DNA of 48,330 bases. Origin: Methylotenera sp. Its GTDB lineage: Bacteria; Pseudomonadota; Gammaproteobacteria; Burkholderiales; Methylophilaceae. The stretch is from the NCBI GenBank assembly GCA_002928535.1, contig PERG01000019.1:1-48330 (forward strand), read 5' to 3'. This document shows, piece by piece, positions 17,905-28,047 of this stretch. Each line of letters opens with the position of its first letter. Position 1 is the stretch's first letter. The notes under the pieces are model-generated. The model worked only from the letters and a program-made list of their open reading frames with translations, had not been told where the DNA came from and made no database searches. A program made the translations under genes and the position numbers.

Positions 17905-19086
17905 TTATTTGATCTGGATGGCGTAGATGCCGCCCTCACGTGATTGTGCTAAAACGGTATTGCTATTGACCAAAGCCAGCTGCGGCATGATCGGGCTTTC
18001 GCCTACGCGAATGCGAGCGGCCTGAGCCCCGTCATCGCGACCAAGTGCATGCACATAGCCTTCTAAGTCGCCCACTACCACCCAGCTACCCAAAGGGACT
18101 GGTGCAGATAATTGACGATTTTTAAGAGCGGCTTGGCGCCAAAATGTTTTGCCTGTAGTGTAATCTAGTGAATACACTGAGCCGATGGCATGAGACACAT
18201 AAATGCGTCCCTCTTCAGCACTTAAACCGCTCAAACTTGAAATATCACGATTCCATACGACACGACCACTTACTCTGTCCACAGCGGCGATGCGGCCTTG
18301 ATACGCAACTGCATAGACCAATGGCCCGTCGATAACCGGTTGGCTGGTAATATCTGCAATGCGCTCAATCTCAGTCACACCCTTGGGTTGTGCGACCGAA
18401 GCCTCCCATAACACTTTACCGTTATCAGCACGTACAGCAATCAGTTTCCCACCGGCAAAACCTGCATATACAGCGCCACTATCAACTACAACGCCAGCAC
18501 TACTGCGTAATGACAACGAAGGGCTGGTGCGTCCATATACCCATTTACGGCTGCCGTCATTGGCGTTGATGCCGAAAATCCGGCTATCTCCAGTTCGCAC
18601 GATGACCGTGCCATCATAATATTTTGGCGCACTTAATACTTCGCTGCTTAAGCGCGATTTCCACTGCAATTTACCGTTAAGGTCATAGGCATAAATCACG
18701 CCCTGCTGTGTTCCAACCATCACCAAACTGCCGCCTACCCCTACGCCCCCGGATAAGGATTCACCGGTTTTAACGCGCCATAATTGCTGGCCATTGTTTA
18801 CATCCAGTTTAACTATTTCGCCTTCGTTGCTGGTCGCGTAAGCAAAACCGGCATCCACTACCGGTGTGAACTCATAATTACCCGCTTCACCGATTTTAGC
18901 GCTCCATAATAATTTCGAGCTTGCCGTGGCCTTGATTTCCTCTAATGGTTCTGGAGGATCAGCTGGCTCCCTACCAAAAACGCGTTCAGAAACACTCGTT
19001 TGAATTTCGGTAATAGTGCTGCAGGCCGTGACTAGCAACAGGCTTGATAGCACCAATAAGCTTTTTAGGAATGGATGAGACAACAC
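17905..19086 (-). CDS. bamB: Outer membrane assembly lipoprotein BamB
   Basis: Accessory lipoprotein of the BAM complex, an eight-bladed PQQ-type beta-propeller in the periplasm. The signal peptide ends in LVTAC (cysteine near residue 22). Repeated blade segments such as GEIVKLDVNNGQQLWRVKTG, GKLIAVRADNGKVLWEA and GRIAAVDRVSGRVVWNRD are visible. The 393-residue length is typical. It follows yfgM and precedes der, the widely conserved yfgM-bamB-der order. PQQ dehydrogenases share the blade pattern, but this protein has no PQQ or metal-site features and the context settles the call. Confidence 0.96.
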   Translation of the reverse strand: MLSHPFLKSLLVLSSLLLVTACSTITEIQTSVSERVFGREPADPPEPLEEIKATASSKLLWSAKIGEAGNYEFTPVVDAGFAYATSNEGEIVKLDVNNGQQLWRVKTGESLSGGVGVGGSLVMVGTQQGVIYAYDLNGKLQWKSRLSSEVLSAPKYYDGTVIVRTGDSRIFGINANDGSRKWVYGRTSPSLSLRSSAGVVVDSGAVYAGFAGGKLIAVRADNGKVLWEASVAQPKGVTEIERIADITSQPVIDGPLVYAVAYQGRIAAVDRVSGRVVWNRDISSLSGLSAEEGRIYVSHAIGSVYSLDYTTGKTFWRQAALKNRQLSAPVPLGSWVVVGDLEGYVHALGRDDGAQAARIRVGESPIMPQLALVNSNTVLAQSREGGIYAIQIK

Positions 19087-19139
19087 TATGCTCCAGCTCG
19101 ATTAAATAACACGGTAATGTGAGGCTAGTCTTGCGACGC

Positions 19140-19763
19140 CTAACCTAATGCATCCAGTTTTTGTTGTGTCAATGTCCGATACTTGCCTTCAGCATCCAAT
19201 TTGGTCAATGCCTCAGCATAAGCAGCTTTTGCTTCCACAGCTTTACCTTGAGCAGCCAGAATATCGCCTTTTAAGTCCGCGAATAAACCGTCAAAACCTG
19301 CATCATGCTTGGCATTCAGTAGTTTCAATGCAGCCTCATATTCTTTTTCTTCTAACAAGATATTCGCTAATTGCAGGCTGGCAATAGCGGCTACTGCACT
19401 TTCTTTTGCGTGTTCTATTGTCCAGTTCAACTGTGCTTTGGCACTTTTCACTTCATTGGCTTGGTAGTTCGCTTTAGCTGCAAATAAAGCCGCACGCCCT
19501 GCATATGGTGTGGAAGGATATTTATCCATCAACACTCCAGCTTGAGATTGAATACTTTTTAAGTCTTTAGGATCAGAAACGATTAGTTGTTGATACTCGG
19601 TAGAAGCCCCAAGCGATTGTTTAGACTGATAGTATTTCCAGCCTTGAAATGCAGCATAGGCTACCAATGCTGCCAGTACAACATTCGTTACCATTTTACC
19701 GTGACGTTTCCACCAAGCTTTAAATTCGTCTAACTGTTCCTGCTCTTCTAAATCGTATGCCAT
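19140..19763 (-). CDS. YfgM-family TPR membrane protein (ancillary SecYEG translocon subunit)
   Basis: A 207-residue single-pass inner membrane protein. The N-terminal segment MAYDLEEQEQLDEFKAWWK is the family hallmark, one membrane helix lies near residues 24-41, and the periplasmic remainder is TPR-like. E. coli YfgM associates with SecYEG and the chaperone PpiD and helps substrates leave the translocon. A TTG at 19775 would add four residues, but ATG 19763 fits the family start. It is followed by bamB and preceded by an ABC ATPase gene, where hisS would normally be. Confidence 0.92.
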   Translation of the reverse strand: MAYDLEEQEQLDEFKAWWKRHGKMVTNVVLAALVAYAAFQGWKYYQSKQSLGASTEYQQLIVSDPKDLKSIQSQAGVLMDKYPSTPYAGRAALFAAKANYQANEVKSAKAQLNWTIEHAKESAVAAIASLQLANILLEEKEYEAALKLLNAKHDAGFDGLFADLKGDILAAQGKAVEAKAAYAEALTKLDAEGKYRTLTQQKLDALG

Positions 19764-19804
19764 TTCGTTTCCCAAAAATCTTTCAGATCAAAGTTACTTA
19801 ATTA

Positions 19805-20611
19805 TTATGCTGCCTGTGCCATCTTTTTACCGGGAATCGCCGCCAGCAGATTCCGTGTATATTCGTGGTTAGGCTGCGTATAGATATCTTCTACCAAGCC
19901 CTGCTCAACAACCTTACCCTGATGCATGACGACTATGTCATCTGCGATATGCCGTACAACACGTAGATCATGGCTGATGAATACATAACTTAATGCCATT
20001 TCCTGCTGTAATTCTTTAAGCAGCAATAATATCTGCGCTTGGATCGATACATCCAGGGCAGAAACCGGCTCATCACACACCACTACTTTAGGCTGCAATA
20101 CCAATGCCCGGGCGATGCCGATACGCTGCCTTTGGCCACCAGAAAATTCATGCGGATATTTTTGCATGTCAGACTCACTTAAGCCCACACGCTTTAACAT
20201 GGCAATGACTTTTTGCTGCTGCTCATGCGCATTGCCCAAACCATGAATTAGCAAACCTTCTCCGACAATCTCACCAACACGCATCCGTGGATTAAGCGAT
20301 GCAAATGGGTCTTGAAACACCATTTGCAAATCTTTACGCATCGCTCTTAATGCAAGTCCGTTCAGTTTGGAAAGATCTTGTCCTGAAAACAGCACTTCCC
20401 CACTATCCAAGGGTTGCAATTGTAACAGACAACGTGCCAGCGTGGATTTCCCGCTACCGGATTCACCCACTACCGCCAGTGTGCTACCTGCACGCAAGCT
20501 CACACTCACATCATCCAAAGCCTTGATGAGCGTTGTGCCAAAGCCGAATTTGCCGCTGCGCTGGGTATATGTTTTGACCAAATGATTGGCAATTAGGATA
20601 GCTTCACTCAT
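19805..20611 (-). CDS. Oligopeptide-type ABC transporter ATP-binding protein (OppF/DppF-like)
   Basis: A 268-residue ATPase with Walker A GESGSGKST, Q-loop MVFQDPFASLNPRM, signature FSGGQRQRIGIARAL, Walker B VVCDEPVSALD and the H-loop SHDLRVV. The FASLNP segment is typical of peptide/nickel importer ATPases. ATG 20611 overlaps the TGA of the preceding ATPase gene (ATGA); a longer frame starting at 20650 would sit inside that gene. The two genes equal the two halves of fused E. coli YejF. No permease or binding-protein genes are nearby, so the partner must lie elsewhere. Confidence 0.92.
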   Translation of the reverse strand: MSEAILIANHLVKTYTQRSGKFGFGTTLIKALDDVSVSLRAGSTLAVVGESGSGKSTLARCLLQLQPLDSGEVLFSGQDLSKLNGLALRAMRKDLQMVFQDPFASLNPRMRVGEIVGEGLLIHGLGNAHEQQQKVIAMLKRVGLSESDMQKYPHEFSGGQRQRIGIARALVLQPKVVVCDEPVSALDVSIQAQILLLLKELQQEMALSYVFISHDLRVVRHIADDIVVMHQGKVVEQGLVEDIYTQPNHEYTRNLLAAIPGKKMAQAA

Positions 20612-21492
20612 GCAATCACTCCTGCGGGTGTTTGATTTTCCGGCAACCAAGCATAATCAATCGGTTTGAGTGGTTTCTTGCCTTCCGCATCGGGCACACA
20701 GGCTAATAAAGCCTGAGTATAGGGATGTTGAGGGTTATTGAGTACTTGCGTTTTGGTACCTGATTCTACGATTTCGCCGCGGAACATCACCACCACATTA
20801 TCAGCAATATCCGCCACCACACCAAAATCGTGGGTGATGAACAACATACCCATGTTCATCCGTGTTTTTAACTCATCTAAAAGCTTAAGTATTTGAGCCT
20901 GTACTGTCACATCCAAAGCAGTAGTCGGCTCATCAGCAATCAGCAGCAAGGGCTCACAGGCGATACTCATGGCAATCATCACACGTTGACGTTGGCCGCC
21001 GGATAGCTCGTCCGGGTAACTGTTAGCTCGACTCGGTGGGATGCCCACCATCTCAAGCAGACTTGCAATTTTGGTTTTTAAACGCTCACCCTTAAGCCCA
21101 AGATGCGTCGTTAGGCTTTCGCCAATTTGATAGCCAACAGTCAGTACCGGGTTCAATGAAGTCATAGGTTCCTGGAAAATCATACCGATCTTATGACCAC
21201 GGATTTTGCGCAGGCTTTCAGCATCCAAAGTCGTTAAATCTTGCACTTGACCGGCATGGTTGAACAGTACCTTACCTGAGATCAGCTGTAATTGCTTGGA
21301 GAGCAAACCCATCACCGACAATGCAGTCAGGCTCTTTCCGCTGCCTGACTCACCGACTACACAGGTAGTCTTACCTGCTTCAATACTGAAGCTTACGTTA
21401 TTCACCAATAAACGATCTGCTGCCTTTTTCGGCACAATGCTAATATTCTGTAGCTCAAGTAAGGGGGAGGGATTTTGCGTCATATTTTGCAT
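20608..21492 (-). CDS. Oligopeptide-type ABC transporter ATP-binding protein (OppD/DppD-like)
   Basis: A 294-residue ATPase with Walker A GESGSGKSL, Q-loop MIFQEPMTSLNPVLTVG, signature LSGGQRQRVMIAMS, Walker B LLIADEPTTALDVT and H-loop THDFG. The C-terminal HPYTQALLACVPD segment matches the oligopeptide ATPase C-terminal region, although the cysteine cluster of some OppD proteins is not complete. It begins 3 bp after the SIMPL gene stop and overlaps its partner ATPase gene by 4 bp. The pair probably energises a peptide importer (Yej, Opp or Dpp type) whose membrane subunits are not in this window. Confidence 0.92.
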   Translation of the reverse strand: MQNMTQNPSPLLELQNISIVPKKAADRLLVNNVSFSIEAGKTTCVVGESGSGKSLTALSVMGLLSKQLQLISGKVLFNHAGQVQDLTTLDAESLRKIRGHKIGMIFQEPMTSLNPVLTVGYQIGESLTTHLGLKGERLKTKIASLLEMVGIPPSRANSYPDELSGGQRQRVMIAMSIACEPLLLIADEPTTALDVTVQAQILKLLDELKTRMNMGMLFITHDFGVVADIADNVVVMFRGEIVESGTKTQVLNNPQHPYTQALLACVPDAEGKKPLKPIDYAWLPENQTPAGVIA

Positions 21493-21495
21493 TAG

Positions 21496-22248
21496 CTATT
21501 CAATGTTATAAACGATAGTGACCACAACACGTGCAGTTTTTTCTATGGTCGATTTATCATAAACGCCACCGTAACTGTCATCACCTGCGTCCCCACCTAC
21601 TGGCAAAATATAAAATGCGCCTTGTGAGGCAGACTTCATGACGCCGACCGTGACGCCATCTTGCTTTACAAATTCCGTGGCACGTATTCTGGCATTCTTG
21701 GTGGCGTCGGCAATGAGGGACATTTTGATATTCTCCAGGTCACTCACCAAATAAGCTGGTGGTGCAGCAACTACTGGATGATTGGCAGCTCGCAATTGCA
21801 ACAAAGCCTGGTTGGCAGCGGTGACTTTGCCTAAGTCTTTGGAGGTGATACGAATATTCTGACTGGCTTCGTAGCCGCGCTGTACTTGGCGTGGAGTATC
21901 ATTTACGAATTCTTCTTCGTAATGTGCATTAAGTGTTTCCACGGATATCTTACGGCTGTCTCCTAGCAAACCTTGCTTATCTAAAAACGCTTCGACCACT
22001 TTGCGTTCTTTGGCAAGATTTTCCAGTGCTAACGCCTGAGTAGACTCAATACTAACAATGCTGACTACCCATTCGGCCCTATCGGCTTTGATAGGTTTTT
22101 CTGCCAAACCCTTGACGGTAATAGACTGTTGACCGGAAACGGCGCATTTGCCTTGCACACCAAGGATGAATGCAGCCGCGGACATGCCAACCGCCAGCAA
22201 AATGCCCAGCACAGCCATGGCTTTGAATAGATTGTTTTGCTCGCTCAT
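21496..22248 (-). CDS. SIMPL domain (DUF541) envelope protein
   Basis: A 250-residue protein with one N-terminal membrane helix (residues about 11-31), then a SIMPL domain: ITVKGLAEKPIKADRAEWVVSI starts it and ARVVVTIVYNIE ends it. Family members (E. coli YggE, mammalian IRAK1BP1) form oligomers; the bacterial role is unclear, possibly in oxidative stress. ATG 22248 is preached by an AAAGGGTGG ribosome site, so it is preferred over the GTG at 22254. It lies between hisS and the ABC ATPases with 32-bp and 3-bp gaps, so it is probably in the same transcript. Confidence 0.9.
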   Translation of the reverse strand: MSEQNNLFKAMAVLGILLAVGMSAAAFILGVQGKCAVSGQQSITVKGLAEKPIKADRAEWVVSIVSIESTQALALENLAKERKVVEAFLDKQGLLGDSRKISVETLNAHYEEEFVNDTPRQVQRGYEASQNIRITSKDLGKVTAANQALLQLRAANHPVVAAPPAYLVSDLENIKMSLIADATKNARIRATEFVKQDGVTVGVMKSASQGAFYILPVGGDAGDDSYGGVYDKSTIEKTARVVVTIVYNIE

Positions 22249-22280
22249 TGCCACCCTTTCTATTCCGACTGTATTAACGC

Positions 22281-23591
22281 TTATTGTTTGATGTGTGAAA
22301 TCGCTTCTGCAATACTACACTGCAATTGGCCATTATTTTCACCCGCCTGCATGGGCTTAAGCGTCACCTGTCCATTTGCCACTTCATCATCACCCAGTAT
22401 CAGCGCAAACCGGGCTTGGCTTCTATCCGCTTTTTTCATTTGCGACTTAAAACTGCCGCCACCCGCATGCAATACCACCTGGACGTTAGCATTTCTTAAC
22501 TGCTCGGCAATGCCAAATGCAGCCCGCGCTGCCTGCTCACCCACATTTACCAGGTAAACATCTGGCGCATCGTTTGCCGTAATGCCGTACTCCTGCATAA
22601 GTAGGAATACGCGCTCCAAACCGATGCCAAAGCCACAAGCCGGTGTAGGTTCGCCACCAAGGCGCTCTACTAACGTGTCATAGCGACCGCCGCCAGCAAC
22701 CGTGCCTTGCGCGCCTAGTTTGGTCGTTACCCATTCAAAAACGGTGCGATTGTAATAGTCCAGACCGCGAACCAAACGTGCATTGATTTCGTATTGAATG
22801 CCTGCAGTATCCAGCAAGGCACACAATTGATCGAAATGCGTACGGCTGACTTCACCCAAGCTATCCAATAATTTAGGCGCAGCTTCACATATGGCTTGCA
22901 TACGCGGGTTTTTGGTATCCAGGATACGTAGCGGATTGGTATGCAAACGGCGTTTAGCATCCTCATCCAGCAGTTCGGCGTGCTGCTCGAAGTAGGCAAT
23001 CAAGGTGTTACGGTAAGCCAAACGCTCCTGTGCGTCGCCTATGCTGTTGATCTGCAGTGCGACATCTTGTATGCCTAACTCGCGCCACAATCTTGCCAAT
23101 AATACGATCTGTTCTGCATCAACTTCAGGTGTATCAAAACCAAAGGCTTCCACGCCAATCTGATGAAATTGGCGCTGACGGCCTTTTTGCACATTCTCGT
23201 GGCGGAACATCGCACCGGTATACCAAAGACGTTGAGGGCCGTTGTAGGTGAGGTTGTGCTCTACTACTGCACGCACGCAACCTGCCGTTCCTTCCGGACG
23301 CAAGGTCAGCTTGTCGCCGTTCAGTTGATCTTCCCAGGCATACATCTCTTTTTCTACAATATCGGTATGTTCACCCACTGAGCGCACAAACAGCTCGGTA
23401 GACTCCACCAAAGGCATGCGGATATTCTTGTAGCCATATTGGGAAAGCACACGCCTTGCGGTGTCTTCTAACTTGAACCAGAGCGGGGTTGCCTCTGGCA
23501 GGATGTCATAGAAACCCTTGATGCTTTGAAATTTGCTGATTTTGGCTTTTGGTGCCGGATTGGAAGGTGAGTTGATTGGTTCTGCCATCAT
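22281..23591 (-). CDS. hisS: Histidyl-tRNA synthetase
   Basis: Class II aminoacyl-tRNA synthetase charging tRNA-His. Motif 1 lies around residues 45-75. Motif 2 is in the [17 protein letters not shown] and [11 protein letters not shown] segments. The histidine-specific signatures [15 protein letters not shown] and motif 3 [13 protein letters not shown] are both clear, and a C-terminal anticodon-binding domain follows. At 436 residues the length is typical. Two ATG codons (23591, 23588) stand in tandem; the start overlaps the ispG stop by 4 bp, so the genes are translationally coupled. Confidence 0.97.
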   Translation of the reverse strand: MMAEPINSPSNPAPKAKISKFQSIKGFYDILPEATPLWFKLEDTARRVLSQYGYKNIRMPLVESTELFVRSVGEHTDIVEKEMYAWEDQLNGDKLTLRPEGTAGCVRAVVEHNLTYNGPQRLWYTGAMFRHENVQKGRQRQFHQIGVEAFGFDTPEVDAEQIVLLARLWRELGIQDVALQINSIGDAQERLAYRNTLIAYFEQHAELLDEDAKRRLHTNPLRILDTKNPRMQAICEAAPKLLDSLGEVSRTHFDQLCALLDTAGIQYEINARLVRGLDYYNRTVFEWVTTKLGAQGTVAGGGRYDTLVERLGGEPTPACGFGIGLERVFLLMQEYGITANDAPDVYLVNVGEQAARAAFGIAEQLRNANVQVVLHAGGGSFKSQMKKADRSQARFALILGDDEVANGQVTLKPMQAGENNGQLQCSIAEAISHIKQ

Positions 23592-24898
23592 GCTACTGCT
23601 TTAATTGGAATTGTTTTTTGATTTTTATTTGCGGGGCTGGCGTGTAATTTACCGCCCTCTGCATAGTTTTTCTGCACGTAGTCTTCTACGATGGCCTGGA
23701 ATTCTTGGGCGATATTGTCACCTTTGAGTGTCACGGTTTTTTCACCATCGACAAATACAGGTGCCACTGGCGTTTCGCCCGTACCAGGCAGGCTGATACC
23801 GATATTTGCCAGCTTGGATTCACCGGGGCCATTGACCACGCAACCCATCACGGCTACGTTCATGTTCTCTACCCCGGCATATTGGCTACGCCATACTGGC
23901 ATCTGATTGCGCAAATAAGTCTGAATCTGCATTGCCAGTTCTTGAAAATAGGTTGAAGTCGTACGGCCACACCCTGGACAAGCGGTTACAAGTGGCGTAA
24001 AAGATCGGATACCCATGGTTTGCAAAATCTCTTGAGCAACAACCACTTCTTTGGTCCGCGATTCATTCGGCTCCGGTGTAAGGGAGACACGTATCGTATT
24101 GCCAATACCCTGCTGTAATAGCAGTGCCAATGCTGCGGTAGAAGCCACGATACCTTTAGAACCCATGCCGGCCTCGGTCAAGCCTAAATGCAATGGATAG
24201 TCGCTGCGGGTGGCTAATTCTGAATACACTTTGACGAGGTCCTGCACGTTGCTGACTTTGCAGGAAATGATGATCTGATTTGGGGATAAGCCAATCTCAA
24301 TAGCCTGTTGCGCACTTTCTAAAGCCGATTGGATTAAGGCTTCGCGCATTAATGCATCTGATGATAATGGATTTTCCAGCTTGGCATTATCATCCATCAT
24401 TTGTGCCATTTTCACCTGATCGAGACTGCCCCAGTTCACACCGATACGCACTGCTTTTTTGTACCGAATAGCCGCTTCAATCATGGAAGCGAACTGTTCA
24501 TCACGTTTGGAGCCTTTACCAACATTACCCGGGTTAATACGATATTTCGCCAAAGATTCAGCACAATCTGGATAAGCACTCAATAATTTATGGCCGTTAT
24601 AGTGGAAATCCCCAACCAGCGGTACGTCACACCCAAGTGCATCCAAACCTCGGCGGATATTACCCACCTGTGCTGCGGCTTCAGGCGAATTTACAGTAAT
24701 ACGTACGACTTCACTACCGGCTTGCCATAGCTCATAGACCTGTTTGATGGTCGCTTCAGCATCTGCTGTATCGGTGTTGGTCATGCTCTGCACGACAACT
24801 GGTGAAGCAATGGTGCCGTTAAGGCCTCCACCTACCGGCACGTGCCCAACCATCACCTGCAAGGTATTACGTGGCTGGCTGAGTAAATAAGAATTCAA
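23588..24898 (-). CDS. ispG: (E)-4-hydroxy-3-methylbut-2-enyl-diphosphate synthase
   Basis: Penultimate enzyme of the MEP isoprenoid pathway, converting MEcPP to HMBPP with a 4Fe-4S cluster. The N-terminal TIM barrel contains [17 protein letters not shown] and YRINPGNVG. The cluster ligands are in [17 protein letters not shown] and [12 protein letters not shown]. The 436-residue length is longer than the E. coli enzyme (about 372) but common in betaproteobacteria, with extra residues at both ends. It overlaps hisS by 4 bp and follows rodZ after 3 bp. Confidence 0.97.
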   Translation of the reverse strand: MNSYLLSQPRNTLQVMVGHVPVGGGLNGTIASPVVVQSMTNTDTADAEATIKQVYELWQAGSEVVRITVNSPEAAAQVGNIRRGLDALGCDVPLVGDFHYNGHKLLSAYPDCAESLAKYRINPGNVGKGSKRDEQFASMIEAAIRYKKAVRIGVNWGSLDQVKMAQMMDDNAKLENPLSSDALMREALIQSALESAQQAIEIGLSPNQIIISCKVSNVQDLVKVYSELATRSDYPLHLGLTEAGMGSKGIVASTAALALLLQQGIGNTIRVSLTPEPNESRTKEVVVAQEILQTMGIRSFTPLVTACPGCGRTTSTYFQELAMQIQTYLRNQMPVWRSQYAGVENMNVAVMGCVVNGPGESKLANIGISLPGTGETPVAPVFVDGEKTVTLKGDNIAQEFQAIVEDYVQKNYAEGGKLHASPANKNQKTIPIKAVA

Positions 24899-24901
24899 CG
24901 A

Positions 24902-25960
24902 CTACTCCAATTTAATACGTGCAACATTGCTGCCGGCCATGCTGGATGCGAGGTTAACCGGCTGCCCTTTGTAAGAAAGTGTGGTTGCTTTTGCGTTACC
25001 AACAATCACGTTGAGCGGCGGGTCGCCATCAATAGCATCGGCAGTACCTGGCGGTAAAATTCTTTCATAAACGACCTTACCAGCTTTATCAGTGATGTTT
25101 ACCCACGTTTTTTCGGTAACGGATAGCATGATAGTTTTGGCGCCTGAACTCATTGTATTAGCAGCCTGTGCTGTAGGAGATTGTAGCTGCTGCGCAGTAG
25201 CAGAGGCGCTAGTACTGGTGCTGTTTGCAGGCGCCGGTGCCAGTGAATTTGCAGCAGGTTTTTGAGCTGCTTCCGGCAATGCTGGATTAACTGGTGCAAG
25301 GGGTGTCGCCGGGGCTGCTGGCGTCGTAGGCACTGCACTATCAGGCAAAGCCGTGCCGGAAGTAGTTGGGGCAACTTCTGACCCTGTAACCACCGCTGTA
25401 GGGTCTGCACCTGATAAAGCTTCAATGCCGGGCTCGCGTTCAGCCGCAGGCAAGGCGATTTCTGGCAAAGGCACTTCAGTAGGCGCATTTGGCGCCAAAG
25501 CTTCCGGTGCTTGGTTGATAGCAGGCTTTGAATTTTTCGGCATGTAATCGATATAAAAAAACCATGCCAACAAAAACAGTAAAACTAAAATGCTGCCCAA
25601 AATATACATCAGCCAAGGCTGGCTATCTTTGCCCGACATGACCTGATACATGGTGGATTGCACACTGACGGCGCTTAACGATTTAGCCGGCACACGTGCT
25701 TTATAAGCCTGTAGCAAAGGTTCGGCATCCAGCCCTAAGTAACGTGCGTAGTTGCGGATAAATCCACGTGTGATCATGGCATCCGGCAATGCATCGAATT
25801 GGTTATTCTCCAAGGCATCGACTTGTTTCACACTGAAACGCAAATAATTGGAGACGTCTTGTTGCGACAATTTTTTATTGGTGCGGGCCGCAGCCAAGGT
25901 TTCGCCTAAGGGTAAAACTGTTTGTGTGGTGACAGCGTCAAGAGGGATATTGTCGGTCAT
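24902..25960 (-). CDS. rodZ: RodZ-like helix-turn-helix membrane protein
   Basis: Bitopic cytoskeletal adaptor that in other species links MreB to the envelope and maintains rod shape. An Xre-type HTH domain (about residues 17-75: LAAARTNKKLSQQDVSNYL) is followed by one membrane helix (about 115-137). A long Ala/Pro/Thr-rich periplasmic linker and a C-terminal DUF4115 beta domain (KTIMLSVTEKTWVNITDKAG) complete the protein. At 352 residues the domain order is exactly that of RodZ. It lies 2 bp after pilW and 3 bp before ispG, as in other betaproteobacteria. Confidence 0.92.
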   Translation of the reverse strand: MTDNIPLDAVTTQTVLPLGETLAAARTNKKLSQQDVSNYLRFSVKQVDALENNQFDALPDAMITRGFIRNYARYLGLDAEPLLQAYKARVPAKSLSAVSVQSTMYQVMSGKDSQPWLMYILGSILVLLFLLAWFFYIDYMPKNSKPAINQAPEALAPNAPTEVPLPEIALPAAEREPGIEALSGADPTAVVTGSEVAPTTSGTALPDSAVPTTPAAPATPLAPVNPALPEAAQKPAANSLAPAPANSTSTSASATAQQLQSPTAQAANTMSSGAKTIMLSVTEKTWVNITDKAGKVVYERILPPGTADAIDGDPPLNVIVGNAKATTLSYKGQPVNLASSMAGSNVARIKLE

Positions 25961-25962
25961 TG

Positions 25963-26748
25963 TTATTTTCCGCTTTGCAATAATTTAGCTTGTTCTGAAT
26001 CCGGATATTTTCGACGCAATTCCAATGCATAGCTGGCTTCTGCATCTTTAGACCCTAGCGCACGTTCAATCTGAATCGCCAGCCACAACATTTCTGGCGT
26101 AGGCTCGGTCAACAATGCATTCTGCAAAGTCACTTTGGCTTGCGCTGGTTTGCTTCGGCTAAATTGCAATTGGGCTACCTGGTAAGCAGCACTGCTATTT
26201 AGCGGGTTAATCTGTAAAGCTTTTTGCAGATAAGCTTCGCCATTCGCATAATCCTGTTTACGAATCGAACAAATACCCGCATTAGAATAAGCCACTGCAG
26301 GTGTGGCATACAGCGGATTTTTAACAGCAGCTAAAAACTCCTTGATGGATTCGTCATAGCGGCCTTGAGAACACAAAAAACTGCCGTAATTATTATGCGA
26401 TTCTGAATTATTCGGCTCCAAGGCAATCGATTTTCTAAAGTTGGTGTCAGCAATATCATACTGGCCTAATGTAGCACGCACCAAGCCTAAACCATTGTAA
26501 GCCAGGGCAAAAGTAGGATCGATACGAGCGGCTTCGGTGAACTCCTCTAGCGCGATCTCGTATTGTTTATTTTGGTAATAAACTGCACCTAAATCAGTAT
26601 GCGCACGCGCACGCGCCTTGACGTTTTCAGTATCACGTTCTTTCTGTTCCTGGCTCACGCAGCTCGCCATACCAAGCATACTTACTACCAGCAATAGCTT
26701 AATGAATGTATTCATACTTACAAAGCTTGTATTCAAACCAGTTTTCAT
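25963..26748 (-). CDS. pilW: Type IV pilus biogenesis/stability lipoprotein PilW (PilF)
   Basis: TPR lipoprotein that in relatives places the PilQ secretin in the outer membrane. The signal peptide ends in lipobox GMASC. About six TPR units follow, for example [20 protein letters not shown] and [23 protein letters not shown] 26748 overlaps the rlmN stop by 4 bp and has a GAGG ribosome site; an internal ATG at 26715 (MNTFIK) gives a more usual signal length, so the exact start is open. The rlmN-pilW-rodZ-ispG-hisS order is standard in this group. Confidence 0.92.
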   Translation of the reverse strand: MKTGLNTSFVSMNTFIKLLLVVSMLGMASCVSQEQKERDTENVKARARAHTDLGAVYYQNKQYEIALEEFTEAARIDPTFALAYNGLGLVRATLGQYDIADTNFRKSIALEPNNSESHNNYGSFLCSQGRYDESIKEFLAAVKNPLYATPAVAYSNAGICSIRKQDYANGEAYLQKALQINPLNSSAAYQVAQLQFSRSKPAQAKVTLQNALLTEPTPEMLWLAIQIERALGSKDAEASYALELRRKYPDSEQAKLLQSGK

Positions 26749-27848
26749 TCGACCGCCTCAATTGGAATTCTTTTAGAACTACGTTTTGTTTTATCCAATA
26801 CTTTACCAGCTAACTGTCCGCAGGCCGCATCAATGTCTTCCCCACGGGTTTTACGTACAGTGACCACATATCCTGCCTGCATAAGAATATCGCGGAATAC
26901 CCGGATATGACTAGGCTTAGAAGTCTCATAACCGCTATTCGGAAACGGGTTGAAGGGAATGAGGTTAAATTTGCAGTTCACCCCTTTCACTGTTTCAAGC
27001 AATTGATAGGCATGCTCTACAGTGTCATTCACGTTATCCAGCATCACATACTCAAAGGTTACAAAATCACGTGGCGCTTTTACCAAGTACCGGTTACACG
27101 CCGCCATCAACTCCTTAAGCGGATACTTTTTGTTAATCGGCACAATCACATCGCGCAGTGCGTCATTCGGCGCATGCAGACTGACCGCCAACGCAACGGG
27201 GCAATCTTCCTTGAGCCTATCCATGGCCGGCACCATCCCAGAGGTGGATAAAGTGACGCGGCGGCGGCTTAAGCCATACGCTGAATCATCCAGCATGATT
27301 TGCATGGCCGTGACGACATTGTCGTAGTTCGCCAACGGTTCACCCATGCCCATCATCACTACATTACTGATGATGCGGTCATTCAAAGGCAACATATCGT
27401 AACCACTTTCGGCCCGCAGCGAGCGATTTGCAATCGCTAGTTGGCCGATGATTTCAGCCACGCTCAGGTTACGGTTAAAACCTTGGCGTCCAGTTGAACA
27501 AAAGGTACATTCCAACGCACAGCCCACTTGAGACGAGATACACAAAGTACCGCGATCATCTTCAGGAATAAATACCGTTTCAATACTGTTTGCGGTGTCT
27601 GCACCAATCAGCCATTTGCGCGTACCGTCATTGGACACTTGTTCCAATTGCACATCGGGCAATTTTATTTCGGTTTCCGCGCTTAACTTCTCACGCAGAT
27701 TTTTGGCAATATCCGTCATCTGTGCAAAATCATGCACCCCAAAATGATGCATCCAGCGCATCAACTGCTTGGCGCGAAAAGGTTTTTCGCCTTGCTCGCC
27801 GAACCATTGAGCCAGTTGTGGCTGATTAAAATTGAGTAGATTGACCAA
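26745..27848 (-). CDS. rlmN: Dual-specificity 23S rRNA/tRNA C2-adenine methyltransferase RlmN
   Basis: Radical SAM enzyme methylating A2503 of 23S rRNA and A37 of some tRNAs. The motif CALECTFCS gives the CxxxCxxC cluster ligands, and [14 protein letters not shown] and [14 protein letters not shown] are family signatures; the cysteine in the latter is the methyl-transfer/resolving residue. No ATG opens the frame: TTG 27848 (VNLLNFNQ follows) fits the family N-terminus and has an AGGT ribosome site 9 nt upstream, while TAA lies two codons before. It heads the eleven-gene minus-strand run to der. Confidence 0.95.
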   Translation of the reverse strand: MVNLLNFNQPQLAQWFGEQGEKPFRAKQLMRWMHHFGVHDFAQMTDIAKNLREKLSAETEIKLPDVQLEQVSNDGTRKWLIGADTANSIETVFIPEDDRGTLCISSQVGCALECTFCSTGRQGFNRNLSVAEIIGQLAIANRSLRAESGYDMLPLNDRIISNVVMMGMGEPLANYDNVVTAMQIMLDDSAYGLSRRRVTLSTSGMVPAMDRLKEDCPVALAVSLHAPNDALRDVIVPINKKYPLKELMAACNRYLVKAPRDFVTFEYVMLDNVNDTVEHAYQLLETVKGVNCKFNLIPFNPFPNSGYETSKPSHIRVFRDILMQAGYVVTVRKTRGEDIDAACGQLAGKVLDKTKRSSKRIPIEAVE

Positions 27849-27886
27849 AATTTATTACCTAAATAATATTAACTTCAAATAATTCC

Positions 27887-28027
27887 TGCCCGTTATAGGG
27901 CATCACCGCCAAACTAAAGCAGCTAAAGCTGCAAGATTGGCGCGATAAGCTAGGCAAGGCGCAAATAGAAAATTAAGACGACGCATATATGCAATATGTG
28001 AGGCGTAATTGATCTATTTGCAACGCC
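27887..28027. repeat. Structured intergenic element B (three successive hairpins)
   Basis: Three inverted repeats lie in a row between ndk and rlmN. The first is TGCCC/GGGCA (27887-27891 with 27898-27902). The second is a nested hairpin with CGCCAA/TTGGCG outside and GCAGC/GCTGC inside (27907-27942). The third is a long imperfect palindrome with GCAAATAG/CTATTTGC arms (27961-27968 with 28014-28021) around the self-complementary GCATATATGC. It may be a dispersed palindromic repeat or a folded leader of the rlmN operon transcript. Confidence 0.6.
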
Positions 28028-28047
28028 GCATAGCAACGGTAATTAAA

